A DNA stretch of 5,853 bases, taken from positions 1 to 5,853 of the forward strand of contig CAMDBM010000072.1 in the NCBI GenBank assembly GCA_945889085.1. The letters are read 5' to 3'. Positions 1 through 4,876 of this stretch are shown piece by piece (position 1 is the stretch's first letter; each line of letters begins with the position of its first letter). The translations under genes and the position numbers were made by a program. This stretch comes from WLJO01 sp945889085 (GTDB lineage: Bacteria > Actinomycetota > Acidimicrobiia > Acidimicrobiales > Ilumatobacteraceae). The notes under the pieces were generated by a model. The model ran no database searches. It had not been told where the DNA came from and saw nothing but the letters and a program-made list of their open reading frames with translations.

Positions 1-869
1 AAACCAAGTCGCTCATCGAGAAGCACCGGTCCCGGCACTTTCGCGGCTGGGAGCGGGTTGGCGCGGAGCTCACGGACAACCGCGTCGACTATCGGGAACA
101 ACTCGACCTGTCCACCGAGTACGACCCGTACCCGGTGGACGTGGAACCCGCGTACCTGTTGCTCGACGGGCCGAACCAGTGGCTGCCCGAGGGGACGTTC
201 CCCGGATACCGGGACCTGATCCTCGACTGGTCCGCCCAGATGAAGTCGCTCGCCGATGAGCTGATGGGCATTCTTGCCCTCGGTCTCGGACTTGCACCCG
301 ACACGTTCGTGCGGGCCTTCGGCGAGCGCCCCCTGTCGTTGCTCAAGATGATCTCGTACCCGCCTACGCCCCCCGGTGAGGCCGGTGTGAACAGCCACCA
401 CGATGCCGGCTTCCTCACGCTGCTGCTGCAGCACGGCGTGTCCGGACTGCAGGCACTCAACCCCGACGACGAGTGGATCGACGTCGAGCCCCGACCAGAC
501 GCGTTCGTCGTGAACCTCGGCGAGATGCTCCAGTCCATGACGGGCAACTACCTCGTCGCCACCACACCCCGCGTGATCACGCGTGAGCCGCGACAGTCGT
601 CCGCGTACTTCCACGGTCCCGATCTCCGTTCGAGTCTCGCCCCGCTCGCGCTCCACCCGTTGTTCGCCGAGGCCGTGGCAGCGAGTCCCCGGCACCACGG
701 GGCCGGGTTCATGGCGAGGCGCGACCAACTGCTCGACGGCACGAGCGGAACCCGGGGCACAGCAGTCAGCGTGTTCGGCGAGCAGATGTGGAACTACTAC
801 GTGCGCAGCTACCCCACTGTGGTGGCAGCCCACTACCCGTCGCTCAGTCGGACTCCGGCCCAGCCATAG
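1..869 (+). CDS. 2-oxoglutarate/Fe(II) oxygenase, isopenicillin N synthase-like, 5'-partial
   Basis: This is the C-terminal 288 residues of a non-haem iron oxygenase; the gene begins before the window and the frame is read from base 3. Family members use Fe(II), O2 and usually 2-oxoglutarate to oxidise small molecules in the cytosol; the substrate here is unknown. The visible part opens with the family-typical RGWERVGAELTDNR. The proximal HxD iron motif (HHD, codons 396-404) lies in NSHHDAGFLTLL. The RxS motif that binds the 2-oxoglutarate carboxylate is RQS at 591-599, followed by SSAYFHGPDL. The distal iron histidine, expected in TxHRV, is instead proline (TTPRV, codon 567-569). A single base, CCC to CAC, would restore it, so this is either an inactivated or altered enzyme or a base error. 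Frame and length are otherwise intact. The in-frame GTG at 135 is internal, because homologous sequence continues upstream. The stop lies inside the convergent LOG gene. Confidence 0.88.
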   Translation, partial: TKSLIEKHRSRHFRGWERVGAELTDNRVDYREQLDLSTEYDPYPVDVEPAYLLLDGPNQWLPEGTFPGYRDLILDWSAQMKSLADELMGILALGLGLAPDTFVRAFGERPLSLLKMISYPPTPPGEAGVNSHHDAGFLTLLLQHGVSGLQALNPDDEWIDVEPRPDAFVVNLGEMLQSMTGNYLVATTPRVITREPRQSSAYFHGPDLRSSLAPLALHPLFAEAVAASPRHHGAGFMARRDQLLDGTSGTRGTAVSVFGEQMWNYYVRSYPTVVAAHYPSLSRTPAQP

Positions 870-1599
870 TCCAGTGCTGGAGCCCACGCTCGCCGAGAAT
901 CCGCAAGGGGCGTAGCTTCCTCTCGAGCCCGAAACGCTCCACCGTGCGTGACCGCACATGCTCCACTGCCTCGTCGACGTCGTCGGTGAACCGCAGGAGG
1001 TCGATGTCCGGGGCCGAGATCATCCCGGTGCCCATCATCGTGTCGATCTGCTCGCGCAACGGGCCCCAGAAGCGTGACCCCATCACCACCACCGGGAAGT
1101 CGTGGATCTTCGCTGTCTGGATGAGCGTGAGGGCCTCGAACATCTCGTCGAGCGTGCCGAAGCCACCGGGCATCACGACGAATGCATACGAATACTTCAC
1201 CAGCATCATCTTGCGGACGAAGAAGTAGTCGAAGTCGACGCTGACATCGAGATACGGGTTCGGTTCCTGCTCGAACGGGAGCCGAATGTTGCATCCAATG
1301 CTCGCACCGCCTGCCTCGCGGGCACCGCGGTTGCCAGCCTCCATGATGCCGGGGCCACCTCCGGTGATGATCGTGTAGCCCACCTGCGCAAGAGTGGCCG
1401 CCACGCGCCGAGCAAGGTCGTATTCGGCACTTTCAGGCTTGATACGGGCTGAACCGAACACCGTGACGCACGGACCGACAAAGTGCAGCGCACGGAACCC
1501 TCGCATCATCTCGCGGGTGACGCGTGTGACGGTGCGCAGTTCCCGCAGACGGGACTTCGGCCCCTCGAGGAGTTGACGCTCGGACTGGCCATCAGGCAT
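844..1599 (-). CDS. LOG-family protein (TIGR00730, cytokinin riboside 5'-monophosphate phosphoribohydrolase-like)
   Basis: A 251-residue Rossmann-fold protein of the LOG family, often labelled 'lysine decarboxylase-like' in older annotation. Characterised members hydrolyse the N-glycosidic bond of nucleoside 5'-monophosphates, releasing the base (cytokinin or adenine) and ribose 5-phosphate. Visible marks are the early strand TVFGSAR (46-52), the GGGPGIMEAGNRGA loop (80-93), the conserved Arg-Lys in FFVRKMML (126-133), and the signature PGGFGTLDE (144-152), which carries the catalytic and phosphate-binding residues. All key motifs are intact. About 40 residues of N-terminal extension and a C-terminal tail make it longer than the 180-200 residue minimal form, as in many actinobacterial members. 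The ATG at 1599 has no clear Shine-Dalgarno sequence but follows a -10-like TAGGCT by 7 bases. It lies 23 bases after the glycosyltransferase stop, and its 3' end overlaps the oxygenase by 26 bases. The physiological substrate cannot be told from sequence. Confidence 0.93.
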   Translation of the reverse strand: MPDGQSERQLLEGPKSRLRELRTVTRVTREMMRGFRALHFVGPCVTVFGSARIKPESAEYDLARRVAATLAQVGYTIITGGGPGIMEAGNRGAREAGGASIGCNIRLPFEQEPNPYLDVSVDFDYFFVRKMMLVKYSYAFVVMPGGFGTLDEMFEALTLIQTAKIHDFPVVVMGSRFWGPLREQIDTMMGTGMISAPDIDLLRFTDDVDEAVEHVRSRTVERFGLERKLRPLRILGERGLQHWTMAGPESD

Positions 1600-1606
1600 G
1601 TGCGCA

Positions 1607-1612
1607 AGCCTA
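1607..1612 (-). promoter_or_regulatory. Candidate leaderless -10 box (TAGGCT) of the LOG gene
   Basis: On the minus strand TAGGCT is followed by 7 bases and then the ATG at 1599. This matches the actinobacterial TANNNT box placed so that transcription starts at or next to the start codon. It belongs to a 13-base element, CGCACCTAGGCTT (1606-1618), that recurs exactly before the glycosyltransferase start at 3236-3248. No convincing -35 is seen. The LOG gene could also be read through from the glycosyltransferase 23 bases upstream. The AGG inside the box, 9 bases before ATG, is the only alternative ribosome binding site and is weak. Confidence 0.5.
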
Positions 1613-1622
1613 GGTGCGTGCG

Positions 1623-3230
1623 TTAGGCAGGTGGCGCGTAGCGGTCCCGCCCGTAGGTCGCCTCGTAGTGGTTCACGCCAGAACTGTGGAGGTCAAACGT
1701 GCGAACCGACGGCTGCGAGAACAGCCAGGCCTCGGCAGCGTGCCGATTGTCGCCGGGCACCGGCCCGAGCCTGCCGAGGTGGGCCGCGGTAGCCCACCAG
1801 AAATTGCCCGAGAAGTGTGGATATGGCTCGGGGAGGAACTCGCAGCCCACGACGTCATGGGTCCGCAGGGCCTCGAGGCAGTCGACGTGCCGCTCCACCA
1901 CGCTGTACGTCATGAGGTGACGCCAGTCGTCAACCTGTGGGTGCCGCCGAACATGGGATGCCCCCTTGGTGTGCAGATACAGCACGGCGGCCTCGGGGTT
2001 GAACCACGAGAAGCACTGCAGCAGATCCAGCGTGAGTTTCTCGCCCAGCGAGCCGTTCGGCGTGCGGTTGATGACACGAACCTTGCGGCGGTGACCCGCG
2101 AGCACCGCAGGGAACCCGATCTCGTCACCGACGTTCACGACGTACAGCCTGTCGAGCCGATCGAGCAGGCCCGACTGCTCGATAGCACTGAGCAATTCGT
2201 CGAGGATCGCTGTGTCACCGTTGGTGGTAAGGCTGTGGATGAAGCAGACCTGCCCCATGCTCTCCCCGAGGTCGTCGGCGAAGTACTTGTGGTACTGGAC
2301 CTCTGCATCCGTCGGTCGATGCTCAAAGCGGAGTTCGTGGCGCAGGATGCGTTCGAGCCTCGGGAAGAACTGGAAGTGCTCGAGCACCTTTCGCTTCTCC
2401 CTGCGGATGAACTCAATCCTGCGGGACCACTCGTCGTTGAGGATCGCCGTCCGCATCGTCTCGAATGCTCCGTCGAAATCATCGAGATCGATCGCGATGA
2501 ATGCCCGCTCGTCAACGTGCTCTGCGGCATTCGGGGCACCGTCGTAGAAACACACGGTTTCGGTGAGCAGCGGCTCCCAGAGCTTCTCGGTGATGAAGTT
2601 GTGTTCCCGATTGTTCTCGACGCCCAGGAAGTACCGGTACGGGATGAGCGCTGCGTCCTTTCGGCCGGGTGGGTGCGGACCGACCCAGCTCGAGAACCCG
2701 AGAGGGTTGTCGTAGGCGTACATCTCCACCCGCACGACATCGTCGTTGCGCGCCTCGAGGTACCGCAGGAAGTCCACCCGCTTCCGGTGGCCGGGGTCGA
2801 AGTACTTCGGGCTGATGATGGACGCGAGGTTGCCGGTCTTCGGGGCAACCAGCGTCCGGAGCTCGTCGTACGTGGCGGCGAGCTGCCAGAAGGCAGTGTT
2901 GGGCCCCGTGCGGTGCGAACACACCCGCAAGAAGTGCGACGGGTCCGGCTTCGACCATGCCCCCCAGGTCTTCACCCCCCAGGTCTGTCCCGGGTCGGAG
3001 CACCAGGGCTCCATCTGCAGCACGACGGTGCGCCCCGGACGGAAGCGTTCCCCATGCGCAGGAAAGTTGACGACGACGTAGAAGTCGATGTCGTCGTCGG
3101 ACGGCGTGACCTGAATGTCGTTCCAGCGCAACGCCCCCTGCGACATACGGTCCCATTCGGCGCAGATCTGCGCGGAGGTTGCCCAGTTCCCGATGAGCTT
3201 CACCCTGAGCGGTTCGCGGCCGTTACTCAC
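1623..3230 (-). CDS. Two-domain glycosyltransferase: GT10 fucosyltransferase-like N-half plus uncharacterised HTKG/HFSGNFWWA C-half
   Basis: A 535-residue soluble-looking protein with no signal peptide or membrane segment seen. Residues about 1-300 resemble alpha-1,3-fucosyltransferases (GT10). PYRYFLGVENN (198-207) with NFITEKLWEPLL (211-222) matches the GT10 donor-binding signature (F.LAFENS...D.VTEKLW), and FYDGAPN (228-234) matches the following VV.GAPN loop; E205, K216 and N206 are kept. GT10 enzymes move fucose from GDP-fucose to a glycan. Residues about 325-535 form a second block with LYLHTKGAS (417-425), DDWRHLM (434-440), DVVGCEF (459-465), PHFSGNFWWA (471-480) and HSSGVNHY (515-522). 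I recognise this pattern from unannotated putative glycosyltransferases but know no named function. Typical GT10 proteins have 300-400 residues, so this is a fusion or long form. The likely role is surface glycan synthesis. GTG at 3230 is chosen because the next methionine, at residue 29, would cut the KLIGNW strand; a -10-like box lies 6 bases upstream. Donor specificity is uncertain. Confidence 0.85.
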   Translation of the reverse strand: MSNGREPLRVKLIGNWATSAQICAEWDRMSQGALRWNDIQVTPSDDDIDFYVVVNFPAHGERFRPGRTVVLQMEPWCSDPGQTWGVKTWGAWSKPDPSHFLRVCSHRTGPNTAFWQLAATYDELRTLVAPKTGNLASIISPKYFDPGHRKRVDFLRYLEARNDDVVRVEMYAYDNPLGFSSWVGPHPPGRKDAALIPYRYFLGVENNREHNFITEKLWEPLLTETVCFYDGAPNAAEHVDERAFIAIDLDDFDGAFETMRTAILNDEWSRRIEFIRREKRKVLEHFQFFPRLERILRHELRFEHRPTDAEVQYHKYFADDLGESMGQVCFIHSLTTNGDTAILDELLSAIEQSGLLDRLDRLYVVNVGDEIGFPAVLAGHRRKVRVINRTPNGSLGEKLTLDLLQCFSWFNPEAAVLYLHTKGASHVRRHPQVDDWRHLMTYSVVERHVDCLEALRTHDVVGCEFLPEPYPHFSGNFWWATAAHLGRLGPVPGDNRHAAEAWLFSQPSVRTFDLHSSGVNHYEATYGRDRYAPPA

Positions 3231-3236
3231 CGGCGA

Positions 3237-3242
3237 AGCCTA
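3237..3242 (-). promoter_or_regulatory. Candidate leaderless -10 box (TAGGCT) of the glycosyltransferase gene
   Basis: On the minus strand TAGGCT is followed by 6 bases and then the GTG at 3230, the spacing expected for a leaderless actinobacterial transcript. It lies in the 13-base element CGCACCTAGGCTT (3236-3248), identical to the one before the LOG gene. There is no good Shine-Dalgarno sequence before the GTG, which agrees with leaderless translation. No -35 consensus is apparent. Confidence 0.5.
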
Positions 3243-3264
3243 GGTGCGCCCACCGAGACCGGCG

Positions 3265-3270
3265 TACCAT
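3265..3270 (+). promoter_or_regulatory. Candidate leaderless -10 box (TACCAT) of the VOC gene
   Basis: TACCAT fits TANNNT and ends 5 bases before the ATG at 3276. That is slightly close, but inside the range of leaderless starts. No purine-rich ribosome binding site precedes the ATG. The box lies in the 45-base divergent gap shared with the glycosyltransferase promoter, so the two transcripts would start about 45 bases apart in opposite directions. Confidence 0.35.
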
Positions 3271-3275
3271 CGGGC

Positions 3276-3674
3276 ATGGCCATCACCGGAATCGACCACA
3301 TAGTCCTGCGCGTCAACAGTCTGGACGACGCCATCGTGTCGTTCACCAGGCTCGGCATGCAGCTCACCAAGACGCTCGAGAACCCGCTCGTCGGAAAGAT
3401 CGCCTTCTTCCGGCTCGCCGACGGGTTCTTCTTCGAGGTGGTGGAGCCGCTCTCCCCGGACTCGCCGATCGGGCAGGCCCTCGCGAAGCGCGGCGAGGGC
3501 ATTCACACCGTGGCCCTCAAGGTGGACGATCTGGAGACGACCAAGCGGGATCTCGTCGGGGCGGGTGCGCCCGTGCTCGACGGCGGTGGTCTCCCGGTGG
3601 CGTTCCTCCACCCGAAAGCGGCACACGGTGTGATGCTGCAGGTGATGGAGCCGATGACCACGCTGTTCGACTGA
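3276..3674 (+). CDS. VOC-family protein, methylmalonyl-CoA epimerase-like
   Basis: A 132-residue vicinal-oxygen-chelate (glyoxalase/epimerase) protein made of two beta-alpha-beta-beta-beta modules. It starts GIDHIVLRV (5-13), and its middle, VVEPLSPDSP (55-64) with RGEGIHTVALKVDDL (72-86), closely follows the methylmalonyl-CoA epimerase pattern, as does FLHPKAAHGVMLQV (110-123). Expected metal ligands fall at H8, E54, H77 and Q122. In characterised epimerases the last position is usually Glu (H, Q, H, E), so the order here is H, E, H, Q. Epimerases of this type interconvert (R)- and (S)-methylmalonyl-CoA, or a related 2-methylacyl-CoA, in the cytosol. The neighbouring acyl-CoA genes are compatible with that, but the exact substrate is open. 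ATG at 3276 is chosen because the domain begins within 7 residues of it and the homology does not extend upstream. The gene converges on the CoA-transferase across 38 bases. Confidence 0.85.
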   Translation: MAITGIDHIVLRVNSLDDAIVSFTRLGMQLTKTLENPLVGKIAFFRLADGFFFEVVEPLSPDSPIGQALAKRGEGIHTVALKVDDLETTKRDLVGAGAPVLDGGGLPVAFLHPKAAHGVMLQVMEPMTTLFD

Positions 3675-3706
3675 CAGCACGGCAGCACGGCAGCACTGCA
3701 GCACTG
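3675..3706. repeat. Four tandem 8-base repeats, CAGCACKG
   Basis: The repeat begins at the base after the VOC stop codon: CAGCACGG, CAGCACGG, CAGCACTG, CAGCACTG, with no gaps. Copies 1 and 2 are identical, copies 3 and 4 are identical, and the pairs differ at one base. It fills most of the gap to the CoA-transferase stop. Such a short array could arise by replication slippage and may vary in copy number between strains. The last two copies also supply the left arm of the inverted repeat at 3692-3734. Confidence 0.9.
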
Positions 3707-3734
3707 AGGGGATCAGTCCCCGGTCTGCAGTGCT
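3692..3734. terminator. Nested inverted repeats between convergent genes, possible bidirectional terminator
   Basis: AGCACTGCAG (3692-3701) is perfectly complementary to CTGCAGTGCT (3725-3734). Between the arms lies GGGGA-TCAG-TCCCC (3708-3721), a perfect 5-base-pair GC-rich stem with a 4-base loop. The structure spans the gap and the last codons of the CoA-transferase and lies just past the VOC stop, where both convergent transcripts would need to end. There is no T-run on either strand, so it is not a classic intrinsic terminator; actinobacterial terminators often lack one. The inverted repeat is plain in the sequence; the terminator role is inferred. Confidence 0.5.
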
Positions 3735-4876
3735 CCCTGCCCACTGAGCGTTGCGATCTCCGCAGGCGTTGCACCGAGCCAGTCCGCCAGCACCTCAGCG
3801 TTGTGCTGCCCACGACGCGGAGCGGTGCCCCTCGCTGTGGACTCGGCGTTGGAGAATCGATACGGCATGCGCACCACGCCCCTCGTACCGCCCGCATGGT
3901 CATCCACCTGCACCACGGCACGCCCGTCGCGCAACGACGCGTTCTCGAACAGTGTGGAGTTGTCGCGAACATCAGCCCACGCGAGGTTTGCCCGTTCCAG
4001 TTCGGCCTTCAGCGCGTTGCGGTCGGCGAACGAGGCGAGCCAGGCACGCATCGCTTCACGACGGTTCGCCACCTTGATCTCGACCGGTGCGCCGTCTGGG
4101 GTCGGGTCAACGAGCGCGGCGTGTGCCGACAGACGGGCCCACGTGGTGCGCAGGTCAGCAGAGATGAGCAACGGCCCGCCAACGACCTCCCACACGTAGC
4201 CACGCGAGTCGTTGATGTCCGCACGCCCGTCGATCGCCTCGCTCGTGTGGTCGTCGGTGGCGATGAGTGCCTCGAGCATGCTGAGGTCGATGTGCTGGCC
4301 TGCACCGGTGCGATGCCGCATGTTCAACGCGGCGAGGACGGCGATGCTGGCGTGCATCGCAGCCACCTCGTCGGCAAGTGAAATCGCAACATCAATCATG
4401 GGCGCGTTGTCCACCTTGGACTGACGGGCCACGAGGCCCGCCTCTGCATGCAGTACCGGTGCGTATGCCTGGCGCTGGGACTCCGGGCTCGTGCGCCCGA
4501 AGCCGGAGATCGACACCATCACGAGCGCTGGGTTACCCGCAGACAGCGCTTCGTAGCCGAGGCCCCAACGGTCGAGCACGCCCGGGCGGAAGTTCTCCAC
4601 CACCACATCGGCCTTGGCGGCCAGACGCAGGAGCAGTTCCGTGCCTCCCGGCGCCGCGCGGTCCACCGAGATGCCCCGCTTACCGGCGTTCATGTGCAGG
4701 AACACTCCCGTGATTCCCCCGCGTACCGGGCCGAAGCGGTTTGTGATGTCGCCGTTCGTCCACTCCACCTTCACCACGTCGGCACCGAGATCGGCCAGTA
4801 CCCGACCCGTCATCGGGCCAGCGATGGCCTGCGAAAGATCGAGCACTCGCACACCATCGAGTGGGCTTGCGGTCAT
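3713..4876 (-). CDS. Family III CoA-transferase (CaiB/BaiF)
   Basis: A 387-residue family III CoA-transferase, close to the usual 380-420. These cytosolic enzymes move CoA between acyl-CoA and a free acid through an aspartyl-CoA thioester, as in formyl-CoA:oxalate and carnitine CoA-transferases. Visible marks are GVRVLDLSQAIAGPMTGRVLADLGADVVKVE (8-38 region), the NAGKRGI loop (63-69), DVVVENFRPGVLDRWGL (90-106 region), and VSISGFGRTSP (121-131). The candidate nucleophile is D169 in ISLADEVAAMHA, followed by the RTGAGQHIDLSMLEAL block. The ATG at 4876 overlaps the acyl-CoA dehydrogenase stop (ATGA) and has a strong GGAGGT six bases upstream. The pair is thus co-transcribed and probably translationally coupled, which points to activation and oxidation of the same acid. 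The substrate cannot be named; fatty, branched-chain, carnitine-like or steroid-derived acids are possible. Confidence 0.93.
   Translation of the reverse strand: MTASPLDGVRVLDLSQAIAGPMTGRVLADLGADVVKVEWTNGDITNRFGPVRGGITGVFLHMNAGKRGISVDRAAPGGTELLLRLAAKADVVVENFRPGVLDRWGLGYEALSAGNPALVMVSISGFGRTSPESQRQAYAPVLHAEAGLVARQSKVDNAPMIDVAISLADEVAAMHASIAVLAALNMRHRTGAGQHIDLSMLEALIATDDHTSEAIDGRADINDSRGYVWEVVGGPLLISADLRTTWARLSAHAALVDPTPDGAPVEIKVANRREAMRAWLASFADRNALKAELERANLAWADVRDNSTLFENASLRDGRAVVQVDDHAGGTRGVVRMPYRFSNAESTARGTAPRRGQHNAEVLADWLGATPAEIATLSGQGALQTGD

Noticed and set aside
135..137. GTG as the true start of the oxygenase
   Set aside because: The frame is open to the window edge and the upstream codons encode the family-conserved RGWERVGAELTDNR segment.
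89..547. Minus-strand open frame opposite the oxygenase
   Set aside because: The plus-strand product has clear family motifs through this region, and the antisense product is Ser/Arg-rich without any motif.
1614..3674. A 686-residue plus-strand open frame antisense to the whole glycosyltransferase and continuous with the VOC gene
   Set aside because: Its first 550 residues are low-quality, rich in Val, Arg, Glu and Pro, with no recognisable domain, while the minus strand encodes a clear protein. Open antisense frames are common in high-GC genes; the real VOC start is at 3276.
3675..3706. CRISPR array
   Set aside because: The 8-base units are directly adjacent, without spacers; this is a simple tandem repeat.
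3708..3721. Classic rho-independent terminator
   Set aside because: The stem is short and no T-run follows on either strand, so only a tentative terminator is annotated for the larger structure.
3803..4381. Plus-strand open frames opposite the CoA-transferase
   Set aside because: They have no domain signature and lie antisense to a complete, well-conserved CoA-transferase.
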